A DNA stretch of 22,123 bases from Limiplasma sp964416065 (GCA_964416065.1 CAYQCL010000037.1:1-22123), one strand, 5' to 3'. Shown: positions 1-7,440, numbered from the stretch's first letter. The notes: generated by a model not told the origin, from the sequence alone. Translations and numbers: made by a program.

Positions 1-267
1 ATCTCCTTTCCATAACAGAGCCTGTAAATATCACGAAGAAAAACGAAGAAGCCATACTCTCAAAACAAAACTTGAGGTGCATTAACATTTTACCATGTTT
101 GTATTCATAAAGGTCTGTGTGATTGAGAATACCATAGTATTCGCAATGAAGTCTTCGCAACTTTGGAGAAGGTTGCAGATCGCTTATGTGAGGCTATCCG
201 TTCCCTATCCAATCAGGTTATTTCTAGCATCACTAGACATGATTGAATAATTAAACTATCTAATTAA
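1..267 (+). pseudogene. Decayed IS630-family transposase, C-terminal remnant
   Basis: The clearest piece is an open stretch at 127-243 that reads EYHSIRNEVFATLEKVADRL, followed by CEAIRSLSNQVISSIT. This resembles the C-terminal helix of IS630/DDE_3 transposases, which usually ends in a Ser-Ile-Thr...Trp-Ile motif. Where the Trp is expected there is a TGA at 244-246, followed by six more codons and a TAA at 265-267. A weaker fragment in another frame (about 75-113, reading INILPCLYS) may correspond to the family's LPPYSPELNPIE segment, with bases lost between the two pieces. The 5' part lies outside the window or has decayed. The stretch is clearly AT-richer than the genes around it, as expected for transferred DNA. 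The family call is from remembered motifs only; I see no terminal inverted repeats or TA target duplication. Confidence 0.55.
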
Positions 268-332
268 AGAATAGTATGAGATTTGTCGAGCAACGAAAAG
301 CTTAGCGGCAATCAAAGTAGATAATCCACGAT

Positions 333-360
333 AAAAAAGGTGCGCGAAAAATCCCGTACC
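333..360 (-). terminator. Possible terminator of the ecfS-coaX-hom operon
   Basis: On the minus strand a six-pair stem (GGTACG with CGCACC, one A-C mismatch) closes a ten-base loop and runs directly into six T residues. It lies about 120 bases past the hom stop codon. The stem is short and imperfect, so this is a weak call. A larger hairpin closer to hom (about 418-472) has no T tract. Confidence 0.35.
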
Positions 361-479
361 TGATAAAGACGATACGACCGAGCTTTTTAACGAAATCAAG
401 GATTCTTTTTTGACGTGCAAAGCACCGTTGGAGCCTCTTCCTTACGGAGGGTACCCCAACAGCAACGCTTTCTCCTTCG

Positions 480-1763
480 TTATTTCTCCACACGGAGAAT
501 GCTCTCAACCGTTGCCACATCCGGCGTGAATTCTAGAATGGCCCTCTGCATGTTTTTCTCACTTGCCATGTGGGTGATAAAGACCAGCGTAACGCGGCCG
601 TTGCTCAGGGCCACACCCTTTTGCTGCATCGCGGCGATGCTCACGCCGTGATTGGCAAAGGTCTGCGCGATGCGGCTCAGAACGCCCGGACGATCCTCAG
701 CCAGCATACGTACATAGAAGGCGCATTGCCAATCCGTATTGTTCTTCAAAGCGACGGTGGGATAGAGCTCGTTTTGGAAGGTGGGATACCTGTGCCTCTG
801 CGCGGAGGCGGCGCGTACCAAATCGCTTACGATCGCGCTGGCTGTGGGCAGATCGCCCGCGCCGCGTCCCATAAACATCATATCGCCGCAGGCGTGACCG
901 TTGAGGAAGACGGCATTGAACGCGCCGGAAATGTTGGCGAGCGGGTGATCATTTTTGATGAAGGTGGGGTGAACGCGCGTTTCCACATTCAGCCCATCGC
1001 GTTTGGCGATGGCAAGCAGCTTGAGCGTGTAGCCCAGCTCCTGCCCACAGCGGATGTCCTCGGCCTGTACCCGCGTGATGCCCTCGACGTAGACGTTCTC
1101 AAAGGGAACGCGGCCGTGGAAGGCAAGGCTGGCGAGAATGCTCAGCTTATAAGCGGCGTCAAGGCCCTCCACATCGCTTGAGGGATCGGGCTCAGCCAGC
1201 CCCAGGCGCTGCGCGTCCTGGAGCACGTCCGCGTACTCCGCGCCCTCCTTGCTCATGCGGGTAAGGATATAGTTGGTGGTACCGTTGACGATGCCGTAAA
1301 TATAGCTGATGCGGTTGGCCTGCAGACTTTCCTCCAGTGTATGGATGATCGGAATTGCGCCGCACACCGCGGCCTCATAGTATAATCCGGCGCCGCTTTC
1401 TTTGGCCGCCCTTTGCAGCTCATGCCAGTGCAGGGCAAAGGCGACCTTGTTGGCCGTGACAACAGTCTTGCCGCGTTTAAGCGCCGCCATGATCCACTCA
1501 TGCGCGGGCTCTTCGCCGCCCAGAAATTCCAGCACGATGGAGATTTCCGAATCGTCGATCACATCCTCAATCCTGTCCGTCAGCACACCCTCCGGAAAGG
1601 CAATATCACGCTGCTTGCCTAGATTGCGCACAAGCACCCGTCTGACGTCGAAGCGCAGGCCCGTGCGATGAGCAATTTCCTTGGAAAAGCCGTTGAGAAG
1701 CCTCCAAACGCCGCCGCCCACATTGCCGCAGCCGAGGAATCCGATCTTGATGGTTTTCTCCAT
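480..1763 (-). CDS. hom: Homoserine dehydrogenase with C-terminal ACT domain
   Basis: This enzyme reduces aspartate semialdehyde to homoserine with NAD(P)H, the third step toward threonine and methionine, in the cytoplasm. The 427 residues match the usual ACT-containing form. A Rossmann loop GCGNVGGG lies at residues 11-18, followed by the central dehydrogenase signatures ANKVAF, NGTTNYILTRM and DPSSDVEGLDAAYKLSILA; the Asp and Lys of the last are the catalytic pair known in the family. An ACT domain begins near residue 345 and includes DRPGVLSRIAQTFANHGVSI; in this family it usually gives feedback control by threonine. The ATG at 1763 has an AAGGA site upstream. It is the last gene of a minus-strand operon, 17 bases after coaX. 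An amino-acid gene beside coaX is unusual; threonine kinase and synthase genes are not in the window. Confidence 0.96.
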   Translation of the reverse strand: MEKTIKIGFLGCGNVGGGVWRLLNGFSKEIAHRTGLRFDVRRVLVRNLGKQRDIAFPEGVLTDRIEDVIDDSEISIVLEFLGGEEPAHEWIMAALKRGKTVVTANKVAFALHWHELQRAAKESGAGLYYEAAVCGAIPIIHTLEESLQANRISYIYGIVNGTTNYILTRMSKEGAEYADVLQDAQRLGLAEPDPSSDVEGLDAAYKLSILASLAFHGRVPFENVYVEGITRVQAEDIRCGQELGYTLKLLAIAKRDGLNVETRVHPTFIKNDHPLANISGAFNAVFLNGHACGDMMFMGRGAGDLPTASAIVSDLVRAASAQRHRYPTFQNELYPTVALKNNTDWQCAFYVRMLAEDRPGVLSRIAQTFANHGVSIAAMQQKGVALSNGRVTLVFITHMASEKNMQRAILEFTPDVATVESILRVEK

Positions 1764-1780
1764 GATGTCCGTCCTTTCTC

Positions 1781-2548
1781 TCAGCGATTCCGCTCGTAAA
1801 TCAGTCTGAGCCCCTTCAGCGTGAGAATGCCGTCGAGCTTATCGATAATGCCGTCCTCCTCGGCCACCAGACGGGCCATGCCGCCGGTCGCGACAACGAG
1901 GGCCTCCGGCGCGTCCAGCTCCTTTCGGAACCTCTGCACCAGATAATCCACCTGGCCGATAAAGCCGTAAATCACGCCTGCCTGAAGATTGGTGACCGTC
2001 GTCCGGCTGATGACGCGTTCCGGACGCACCAGCTCGAAGCGAGGCAGCTTCGCCGTGCCGCTGACGAGCGCCTCGCTGGTCAGCTTGAGGCCAGGGCAGA
2101 TGCAGCCGCCCGTGAACGCTCCCTGCTTATCAATCGCGCCAAAGGTGGTGGCGGTTCCGAAGTCAATAAAGATGCAGGGCCCGCCGTACTCAGCCTGGGC
2201 CGCCACGGCGTTTGCGATGCGGTCGCTGCCCAGCTCGCGTGGATTTTCATACTTGAGGTTGATACCGGTACGGATTCCCGGGGCCACCACCATGGGAGCC
2301 TGTCCAAAATAGTTTTTGCACATGTGCTCCAGGGTGAAATTGATTGTGGGTACGACGCTTGACATCACGATCCCCTCAACGGAGCGCATATCCAGCCCCG
2401 CATGGGAAAACAGGCCGTTCAAAATCAGGCCGTATTCGTCGGACGTGTAGGTTTTACTGGTGGAAACACGCCAATACTGCTTCATATCCGTCCCATCGAA
2501 GAGGGCGGTTTTGATGTTGGTGTTGCCCACATCCATCGTAAAGATCAT
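1781..2548 (-). CDS. coaX: Type III pantothenate kinase
   Basis: It phosphorylates pantothenate with ATP to 4'-phosphopantothenate, the first committed step of coenzyme A synthesis. The 255-residue length is typical. The ASKHA-fold phosphate motifs are visible: DVGNTN at residues 6-11 and DFGTATTF from residue 129. The family signature GSDR lies at 107-110, followed by the PGLKLTSEAL segment. These distinguish it from type I (P-loop CoaA) and type II kinases; the type III form is not inhibited by CoA and needs a monovalent cation. The ATG at 2548 has AGGAG upstream. It sits 34 bases after the ECF transporter gene, which suggests that uptake and phosphorylation of the vitamin are co-expressed. 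Confidence 0.96.
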   Translation of the reverse strand: MIFTMDVGNTNIKTALFDGTDMKQYWRVSTSKTYTSDEYGLILNGLFSHAGLDMRSVEGIVMSSVVPTINFTLEHMCKNYFGQAPMVVAPGIRTGINLKYENPRELGSDRIANAVAAQAEYGGPCIFIDFGTATTFGAIDKQGAFTGGCICPGLKLTSEALVSGTAKLPRFELVRPERVISRTTVTNLQAGVIYGFIGQVDYLVQRFRKELDAPEALVVATGGMARLVAEEDGIIDKLDGILTLKGLRLIYERNR

Positions 2549-2582
2549 TCCGCTGCTCCTTTTGCCCCCAGCGGGCCATGCA

Positions 2583-3245
2583 TTATGCGCGGCGGGAACG
2601 CCGCAGAACCGCCTCGACCGCGACTTTGATCACCGGTACGATCACCGCGGCGACAATCGCCTCGCCGATGCCGTTAGGCAGTCCGACGAAGGCCACGATC
2701 CACGCGCCCACGTTGTTGAGATAGGCCGCGTCCGCGTTTCCGGCCGCGATCATCTCATTGACCATTTGGGTCAGGTCTTTTCCATAGATCAGGACGAGCG
2801 TCCCAAGGCAAAGCACAGTATTGGCAATCGAACCGGCCGCCGAGGCGATGACTGTGCCGATCTTGTCTGTCACGGCATTGTTTTTCACAAGCTTTTTCCA
2901 CAGCAGATAAACGCCAAGCGCGACCAGCGGCACCAGCATCCTGGGCGCGATACTTACAAGTGGGTTGCGGAAGAAGAGCGTCAGCCCGACCGCGCCGGAT
3001 TCCCAAGCACGAATGAAGCTGCAAAGCCCAAAGACCAGGCCGACGGTCACACCGACTCCCTGCCCCTCGACCAAAGCGGCCAGAATAACGGGAAGATGCA
3101 CCGTCGTGGCGCTTAATAGCGGGGGCGGAAGGGGAATCATGCCAATGGGAGTAAATGTCAGCACAGCGGTGATCGCGCTGAGCATGCCCGCGACAACCAT
3201 CTTACGGATGGCCTCGCTCTGTTTGCCGTGAGACAGGGTTTTCAT
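2583..3245 (-). CDS. ECF transporter S component, probably for pantothenate
   Basis: This is an integral membrane substrate-binding (S) subunit of an energy-coupling factor vitamin importer. The 220 residues hold about six hydrophobic segments. The block from about residue 48, TTVHLPVILAALVEG followed by GVTVGLVFGLCSFIRA, is typical of the PF12822-type S components. The ATG at 3245 was chosen because GGAGGA lies a good distance upstream; a start at 3311 would put a non-membrane stretch before the first helix and lacks such a site. The protein would need the shared EcfA/A'/T module, which is not in this window. Pantothenate as substrate (PanT-like) is inferred only from the coaX gene next to it; another vitamin is possible. 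Confidence 0.85.
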   Translation of the reverse strand: MKTLSHGKQSEAIRKMVVAGMLSAITAVLTFTPIGMIPLPPPLLSATTVHLPVILAALVEGQGVGVTVGLVFGLCSFIRAWESGAVGLTLFFRNPLVSIAPRMLVPLVALGVYLLWKKLVKNNAVTDKIGTVIASAAGSIANTVLCLGTLVLIYGKDLTQMVNEMIAAGNADAAYLNNVGAWIVAFVGLPNGIGEAIVAAVIVPVIKVAVEAVLRRSRRA

Positions 3246-3312
3246 GCTGTTTTCCTCCGTTCGAGTTCTTTCTGGGATACCCGACGATACCGGGAAAGAG
3301 GGGAATACCACG

Positions 3313-3345
3313 GGCGCGTCCGCTTCCAGAGGATAGCGGCGCGCC
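3313..3345 (-). promoter_or_regulatory. GC-rich hairpin at the 5' end of the ecfS-coaX-hom leader
   Basis: On the minus strand GGCGCGCCGC pairs with GCGGACGCGCC, giving ten pairs with one bulged A around a loop of about 12 bases. It begins at the start site predicted from the promoter just upstream. The rest of the roughly 100-base leader contains three GGTAT repeats and a small CCCG/CGGG hairpin before the ribosome site. I do not recognise a known riboswitch. It may simply protect the 5' end or it may regulate. Confidence 0.4.
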
Positions 3346-3352
3346 TTCCAGC

Positions 3353-3381
3353 ATTATAAGGCCTGAAAATCAGATTGTAAA
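3353..3381 (-). promoter_or_regulatory. Sigma-A promoter of the ecfS-coaX-hom operon
   Basis: On the minus strand there is a -35 box TTTACA (3381-3376), a 17-base spacer and a perfect -10 box TATAAT (3358-3353). The predicted start is near 3346, about 100 bases before the ecfS start codon. Confidence 0.8.
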
Positions 3382-3404
3382 GGGCTGTGAGAAAACAGGC
3401 GATA

Positions 3405-3439
3405 CAAAAGAACGGCGGAAAGCGTCAAAAAGCCGTTCT
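3405..3439 (-). terminator. Terminator behind the SRPBCC pseudogene
   Basis: A perfect eight-pair stem (AGAACGGC with GCCGTTCT, loop of about 15 bases) is followed on the minus strand by TTTTG. It lies 80 bases past the broken gene's stop and just upstream of the next operon's promoter, so it would insulate that operon. Confidence 0.6.
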
Positions 3440-3520
3440 CATATAATCTGGGACAGGGATCCTTTGCGACGCTCCGACGACACCGCAGGAGGGGATTCTG
3501 CCAATCATAGATATGTGGGC

Positions 3521-3915
3521 CTATTTCAGCAAGGCCCTTTCGAGATCCGATATGAATTGCCTCTGTTGCTTTTTCAGATAGAGCTTTACAAAGGGCTTCA
3601 TCAAAAGCTTTTTTGCGGTCACATTTTCGGTGAAGACGACCTCGGTCTCCTCTCCCATTCGGGTGAAAGCCCCGGATCAATGCCCCTTCATATTGTCGTT
3701 CTTCATCTCAAATTCCCAGCGTTCGCACGGCTTTACGAGGGTGATTGAAAAAACGTTGGGTCGCCCCTTTTTGTGTATTCAATAAACTGTGATTCGTTCA
3801 GAATTTCGATTCGGCTCAAATCGGTGCGCCACGCGTAATTTTCAATGGAGGTGACGGTGTTCCAGAACTTTTGGATATCGCCATGAAGGACGGCTTTGAT
3901 GCTCGCGGTCGCCAT
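3521..3915 (-). pseudogene. Broken SRPBCC-domain protein gene
   Basis: Translation from the ATG at 3915 gives a typical SRPBCC (START-like, polyketide-cyclase fold) N-terminus: KAVLHGDIQKFWNTVTSIEN, then WRTDLSRIEILNESQFIEYT. The frame is then lost at a run of six T residues (about 3750, minus strand). After a one-base shift it continues as ITLVKPCERWEFEMKND, meets an in-frame TGA where the family has Trp (GHWSG becomes GH-stop-SG), and reads on as TRMGEETEVVFTENVTAKKL to a TAG at 3521. Rejoined, the protein would be about 130 residues, the usual length. The ribosome site and the downstream terminator survive, so the decay looks recent. SRPBCC proteins bind hydrophobic ligands; the original function is unknown. 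A sequencing error could explain the frameshift, but both lesions by error is less likely. Confidence 0.8.
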
Positions 3916-3969
3916 ACTTTGATCTTCCCTTTCTTTAGAACCCCCTATACGATCGTTAACAAAGAATCG

Positions 3970-4011
3970 AAAAAAAGAAGAGCTTCTCTCATCAAAGAAA
4001 AGCTCTTCTTT
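3970..4011 (-). terminator. Terminator of the tRNA operon
   Basis: On the minus strand a perfect twelve-pair stem (AAAGAAGAGCTT with AAGCTCTTCTTT) encloses a 14-base loop and ends in a T-rich run. It begins two bases after the encoded CCA of the second tRNA, a classic intrinsic terminator. Confidence 0.85.
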
Positions 4012-4012
4012 C

Positions 4013-4089
4013 TGGTAGCGGCGATTGGACTCGAACCAATGACACTCCGGGTATGAACCGAATGCTCTAGCCAGCTGAGCTACGCCGCC
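4013..4089 (-). tRNA. Elongator tRNA-Met (CAU)
   Basis: The 77-base gene, including an encoded CCA, folds as a complete cloverleaf. The acceptor GGCGGCG pairs with CGCCGCT (first pair G-U). The D stem is GCTC/GAGC, the anticodon stem TTCGG/CCGGA with loop TTCATAC, and the T stem ATTGG/CCAAT with loop TTCGAGT. The anticodon is CAU. It is very close to the remembered Bacillus elongator tRNA-Met, so I prefer Met over the lysidine-modified tRNA-Ile that shares CAU. It lies three bases after the initiator tRNA gene. Confidence 0.93.
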
Positions 4090-4092
4090 AAA

Positions 4093-4169
<77 letters not shown>

Positions 4170-4195
4170 GCACTTATCGCTCACGCGACTTGATT

Positions 4196-4224
4196 AGTAT
4201 ACTACACGGCTCCTGAATTGTCAA
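4196..4224 (-). promoter_or_regulatory. Strong sigma-A promoter of the tRNA-fMet/tRNA-Met pair
   Basis: On the minus strand a perfect -35 TTGACA (4224-4219), a 17-base spacer and a -10 TATACT (4201-4196) lie about 25 bases before the initiator tRNA. An A/T-rich run just upstream of the -35 could act as an UP element. Confidence 0.85.
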
Positions 4225-4321
4225 TTCTTTTTAAAAAATTTCTTCAAAAGGCGGCAAAGCGTTTGAAAGCGACGTTTCTTTCTCAATGGACGACTTTCAG
4301 TGAATGTCTTTCTCATTTGGA

Positions 4322-4366
4322 TAAAAACAAGGAGCTGCCACGTCTTAAAGGACGGGACAGCCCCTT
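4322..4366 (-). terminator. Terminator of the SH3b-repeat gene
   Basis: Immediately after the stop codon, the minus strand forms a 16-position stem (AAGGGGCTGTCCCGTC with GACGTGGCAGCTCCTT, one mismatch and two G-U pairs) around a six-base loop. It ends in GTTTTTAT. Confidence 0.85.
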
Positions 4367-4372
4367 TTAGGC

Positions 4373-5332
4373 TTACTTGACAGCCTGGAAGAAGTACCGG
4401 CTCACATAGCCGCTCACGCCGTCGATCTCAGCCTTGCACCAGACGTCACCAACCTCGGTCACGGTGATCTCGGTGCCGACGGGATACGCCTTGATAATAG
4501 ACGTATTCAGGCCCGGGGCGCTGCGGAAGTTGACAATGTGGTTGCCATTGGGATTGACAAGCTTGGCCGTGAAAGGAACCGCGGGCAGCGTGGCGCTGCC
4601 GGTGGAACCGCTGGCGGAACCGGACACCTTGATGTATTTCTTCATCATGTAGCCGTTCTGACCATTGACCGTCACCTTGTAGAAGCTGCCGCTTTCGCCA
4701 AGCAGCTGAACGCTGGTGCCGTTGCGGTAGTAGCCAAGCACGCGCGCGTCAGTGCTGGCGGTCTCACGCAGAAGCAGCACCTGATTGGCGCCCGGGTTGG
4801 AGACCACGCCGGTCTTGGGATAACCCGTGGCAGTCGTGCCGCCGCTGCTGCCAGTGCTCTGAGAGCCGGTGAGATAACGGCTGGCCATGTAGCCGGTCGT
4901 GCCGTCCACGCTCACCTTGTACCAGTCGTTGCCGCGAAGCACGAGGGTGACCGCCGTGCCAGGCTTATAGCTGGTGATAATGTTGCCCTCAAGGCTGGGC
5001 TGGTCGCGCAGGTTGAGGCCGACGCCGGTGTTGGTACGGACGTAGAGCGTGGTGCTGTCGGCGGTATCGGAAAGATACTTGCTCATAACGTAGCCTTCCT
5101 GGCCGTTGACCTTGACCTTGCTCCATTCGCCCTCGGTCTCAATGACCGTCATCCATGTGCCGGTGGGATACTGCTTGATGACCTCGGCGGTCAGGGAGGG
5201 AGCCTTGCGCATGTTGAGTGCACCGCCCTTTACGACCATGATAGTCTCAGCCAGAGATACCACAGGCAGCATCAGCGCCAGAATCAGCGCGATGACCGGG
5301 AGGCATCTTTTGTACAGAGGGGTCTTTTGCAT
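4373..5332 (-). CDS. Secreted protein with four bacterial SH3 (SH3b) repeats
   Basis: A signal peptide spans residues 1-28: a basic start, a hydrophobic core CLPVIALILALML and a probable cleavage after VSLA. The rest is four SH3b domains at about 32-88, 97-156, 175-236 and 257-316, each with the LNxR/NxR turn (LNMRKAPS, LNLRDQPS, LLLRETAS, VNFRSAPG) and a closing GYVxxxYL-like strand. Ser/Gly/Thr-rich linkers separate domains 2, 3 and 4. SH3b domains commonly bind peptidoglycan or its cross-bridges, so a cell-wall role is likely. There is no hydrolase domain, membrane anchor or sortase motif. The ATG at 5332 was chosen because a perfect AAAGGAGGT lies eight bases upstream and the signal peptide starts there; an in-frame ATG at 5410 has no such support. 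It is a single-gene unit with its own terminator. Confidence 0.9.
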   Translation of the reverse strand: MQKTPLYKRCLPVIALILALMLPVVSLAETIMVVKGGALNMRKAPSLTAEVIKQYPTGTWMTVIETEGEWSKVKVNGQEGYVMSKYLSDTADSTTLYVRTNTGVGLNLRDQPSLEGNIITSYKPGTAVTLVLRGNDWYKVSVDGTTGYMASRYLTGSQSTGSSGGTTATGYPKTGVVSNPGANQVLLLRETASTDARVLGYYRNGTSVQLLGESGSFYKVTVNGQNGYMMKKYIKVSGSASGSTGSATLPAVPFTAKLVNPNGNHIVNFRSAPGLNTSIIKAYPVGTEITVTEVGDVWCKAEIDGVSGYVSRYFFQAVK

Positions 5333-5677
5333 AAGGGGATACCTCCTTTTTGTTTTGGCGAAGGGGAAACCCCTTGCCTTTCTCCCATCTGACGATTGAG
5401 CAGGGGACATTCCTTCCCACTTTTTGTTCCAAAATCAGGGAACCAGGGCGCTTTTTTCAATTTCGAGAGTAAAAATTGGAGAATAATGGGAATAGAAAAA
5501 GGCACAGAAAAGCACGGATAAGCTTTTTTTCACCGCGGGAAGGAGAGAATCTTTCCAGTCTTCCTTCCTGAAAACGGATATCCGTCGTCCGACTTCCGCT
5601 TTTGCCATGCATTGTTTGCTGCGGAACGGTGGCGGACGGGCATCATAGCCTTACGCTTATGGAAAGGAGAACGCGGC
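5333..5677. other. Intergenic region between divergent genes
   Basis: No convincing gene is present. The stretch holds the leader of the SH3b gene, with a compact hairpin at 5357-5378 (AAGGGG-AAA-CCCCTT extended by GGC/GCC around a bulged base) a few bases before its ribosome site. It also holds a perfect 12-base palindrome ACGGATATCCGT at 5574-5585 ahead of the PRC-barrel gene, and an inverted repeat built from GGAAGGA/TCCTTCC at about 5537-5570. I could not identify a promoter with good spacing on either strand. Confidence 0.5.
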
Positions 5678-6163
5678 ATGCTGACCAGCCTCAATCGCAT
5701 GGTGGGTCTGCCTGTGATTTGGCAGGACACACAGCTTGGCTATGTCGAACGCGCCGTTCCCGACCCCACAGCCAAACGGCTTGCGGGTGTGGTGGTTCGA
5801 AAAGGAATCGGAAGTGCGAAATGGCTCCCGTCCGATGGCATCCTCGTCGCCGGCACACGGTGCGTGCTTGCGGGCCGAAAGCCTGGAAGAATGACGGAGG
5901 AGAGCGTCGCGACCCTCCGTCAGGCCTTCCTTACCACGGGAGAGAGTGCGGGTGAAGTAACGGACGCGATCATCCTGGGGGACACGCTCAAAATGGCCGC
6001 GCTGGAGGTGAGCCCCGGACCCGTCTACCATCTGCTGGGATGGCGAGCCTATGCCGTGGATTTTCGCGTAGACAGGGTTACGAGACCAGGCGAGGTTGTG
6101 GTGTCGCAGCTCCTGACATGGGCGCAGCTTCGCAGAACACTTGGAGAGGAGGGCGACAGATGA
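5678..6163 (+). CDS. PRC-barrel domain protein
   Basis: The 161-residue soluble protein seems to hold two PRC-barrel-like halves. Residues 1-70 begin SLNRMVGLPVIWQDTQLGYV, the usual start of the fold. The second half, from about residue 90, contains GEVTDAIILGDTLKMAALEV. PRC barrels are small beta-barrel interaction domains found in RimM, photosynthetic reaction centre subunit H and sporulation YlmC/YmxH-type proteins; the specific role here is not known. The ATG at 5678 is preceded by GGAAAGGAG at eight bases. The stop overlaps the next gene's start (ATGA), so the two are translationally coupled. Confidence 0.8.
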   Translation: MLTSLNRMVGLPVIWQDTQLGYVERAVPDPTAKRLAGVVVRKGIGSAKWLPSDGILVAGTRCVLAGRKPGRMTEESVATLRQAFLTTGESAGEVTDAIILGDTLKMAALEVSPGPVYHLLGWRAYAVDFRVDRVTRPGEVVVSQLLTWAQLRRTLGEEGDR

Positions 6164-6303
6164 ATGTACTCAAAACGGCGGCGGCCGGCATAATCGGCTT
6201 TGCGGTGGGCGCTGGTGCGATGATGGTCCCGGGCAACCAGAAGTTCAAACGTCAGGCTCAGAAGCAGATGGACAAACTGGCTAAGATGGCTAAGATGTGG
6301 TAA
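6160..6303 (+). CDS. Small membrane protein, 47 residues
   Basis: The ATG overlaps the stop of the PRC-barrel gene by four bases, and GGAGAGGAGGG lies just upstream. One hydrophobic Gly/Ala-rich segment (about residues 5-24, TAAAGIIGFAVGAGAMMV) is followed by a strongly basic amphipathic tail (KFKRQAQKQMDKLAKMAKMW). The layout resembles YtxH-like small proteins but the similarity is too short to assign a family. Coupling to the PRC-barrel gene suggests the two proteins may work together at the membrane. Confidence 0.7.
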   Translation: MNVLKTAAAGIIGFAVGAGAMMVPGNQKFKRQAQKQMDKLAKMAKMW

Positions 6304-6311
6304 GGTCCGAT

Positions 6312-6344
6312 GGCGGCGCGAGGTATAGGATGCCTTGCGCCGCC
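6312..6344 (+). repeat. GC-rich intergenic hairpin
   Basis: GGCGGCGC (6312-6319) pairs perfectly with GCGCCGCC (6337-6344), with a further GG/CC pair inside. No T tract follows, so it is not a standard terminator. It lies between the 47-residue gene and the permease gene and could be an mRNA stabiliser or a partial stop. Confidence 0.5.
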
Positions 6345-6377
6345 TAAGACATAGCTTTTACGGAAAGGAGAGGGAGC

Positions 6378-7427
6378 ATGCAGCAAAGGAGCGTAAGCGT
6401 TCCCAAATGGCGCGTTCTGACGGCGGCCGCGTTGATCGCGCTGATCGTCTGGGCAAGGGCGCTGCTGTGGCAGGCGGTGGTTCAGCTTTTTTTTGGAATG
6501 CTGGTGGCCTTGGCGGCGCTACCGGTCATGAGGAGGCTGGAGAGGAAGCTTTCTATCGGTATGGCCGCTTCTCTTTCCATGATGAGCCTGAGCGCGGCGC
6601 TGATCGCGTCGCTTTTGGTGCTTACGCCGACGCTGATTCAGCAGGGCAAGCAATTGGCCGCGCTCCTGCCGACTTTATATGCTTCTGTGGAAACGCTCGT
6701 TCTTAACGTCCAGCAATGGCTCTCTCAGAACGGTCTGGTGCTGGACGAACAGCTGAAAGGCTCGCTTTTGGGAAGGGGCCAGGAGCTTTTGGGAAATGCC
6801 GTGCCATCCGTCATGGCATGGTTCAGCGGTATCGCGGGGAGTATTGGAAAATGGATGCTGGCGCCGGTGTTCGCCTTCTACTTTCTCAGGGACCGGAGAC
6901 GGATCGGAGAATGGCTTTTGTCTCTCGTGCCGGTGGGAAGTCGGGATCTAACGGTTCAAATCTTAAAAGAAATGCGGCGAGAGACAGCGGGCTACCTGCG
7001 AGGGCAGCTGCTGGTCTCGGCGGTCGTGGGGGGACTGACGGCCATAGGCCTTCTGTTTTGCGGCATTCCCGCATGGCTTGCGCTGGGGGCCATCATGGGC
7101 GTCCTGGAGCTGATCCCTTATCTTGGGCCCGTTTTGGGCGGTGTGCTGGTAGCGCTTTTTTCGCTTCCCAGCGGCCTAGGCAGAACGCTTTGGGCGCTTG
7201 GGGTTGTTATTCTGGTACAGCAGCTGGAGGGCGGCATGCTGTCGCCGCAGCTGATGAGCGACGCCACGCGCCTCCATCCGGTGGCGGTTGTCCTGTGCGT
7301 TATGCTGGGAGGTACGGCGGGAGGAATCGGCGGAATTTTGCTTTCCGTACCGCTTCTTTTGTGCGCTCGGGCCGCGCTTCGCGTCTGGAGCCTTCGCGGT
7401 CTTGCGACCGAAAAGGAAAACAAATAA
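6378..7427 (+). CDS. AI-2E (PerM) family permease
   Basis: This 349-residue polytopic inner-membrane protein belongs to the PF01594 family, whose members include TqsA, PerM and YtvI. Hydrophobic helices lie in an N-terminal group (about 15-90), a soluble segment follows, and a C-terminal group holds the conserved signature FYFLRDRRRIGEWLLSLVP, then LRGQLLVSAVVGGLTAIGLL and ELIPYLGPVLGG. Family members export small solutes or ions, and some are Na+/H+ antiporters; the substrate cannot be read from sequence. The start has AAAGGAG upstream. In many Clostridia this gene lies just before alaS and the ireB genes; here alaS is not between them. Confidence 0.9.
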   Translation: MQQRSVSVPKWRVLTAAALIALIVWARALLWQAVVQLFFGMLVALAALPVMRRLERKLSIGMAASLSMMSLSAALIASLLVLTPTLIQQGKQLAALLPTLYASVETLVLNVQQWLSQNGLVLDEQLKGSLLGRGQELLGNAVPSVMAWFSGIAGSIGKWMLAPVFAFYFLRDRRRIGEWLLSLVPVGSRDLTVQILKEMRRETAGYLRGQLLVSAVVGGLTAIGLLFCGIPAWLALGAIMGVLELIPYLGPVLGGVLVALFSLPSGLGRTLWALGVVILVQQLEGGMLSPQLMSDATRLHPVAVVLCVMLGGTAGGIGGILLSVPLLLCARAALRVWSLRGLATEKENK

Positions 7428-7440
7428 TCGGAGAAACGGT

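Noticed and set aside
418..472. Large imperfect hairpin just past hom as a terminator
   Set aside because: The stem has internal loops and no T run follows on the minus strand.
302..520. A 72-codon minus frame overlapping the end of hom
   Set aside because: It overlaps hom, has no recognisable family and lacks a good ribosome site.
3354..3680. A 108-codon minus frame in the SRPBCC region
   Set aside because: It is in a different frame from the recognisable SRPBCC sequence and extends through the terminator and the next promoter.
4538..5392. A 284-codon frame antisense to the SH3b gene
   Set aside because: Low-complexity Ala/Gly/Val/His composition and no ribosome site; it is a shadow of the repeat gene.
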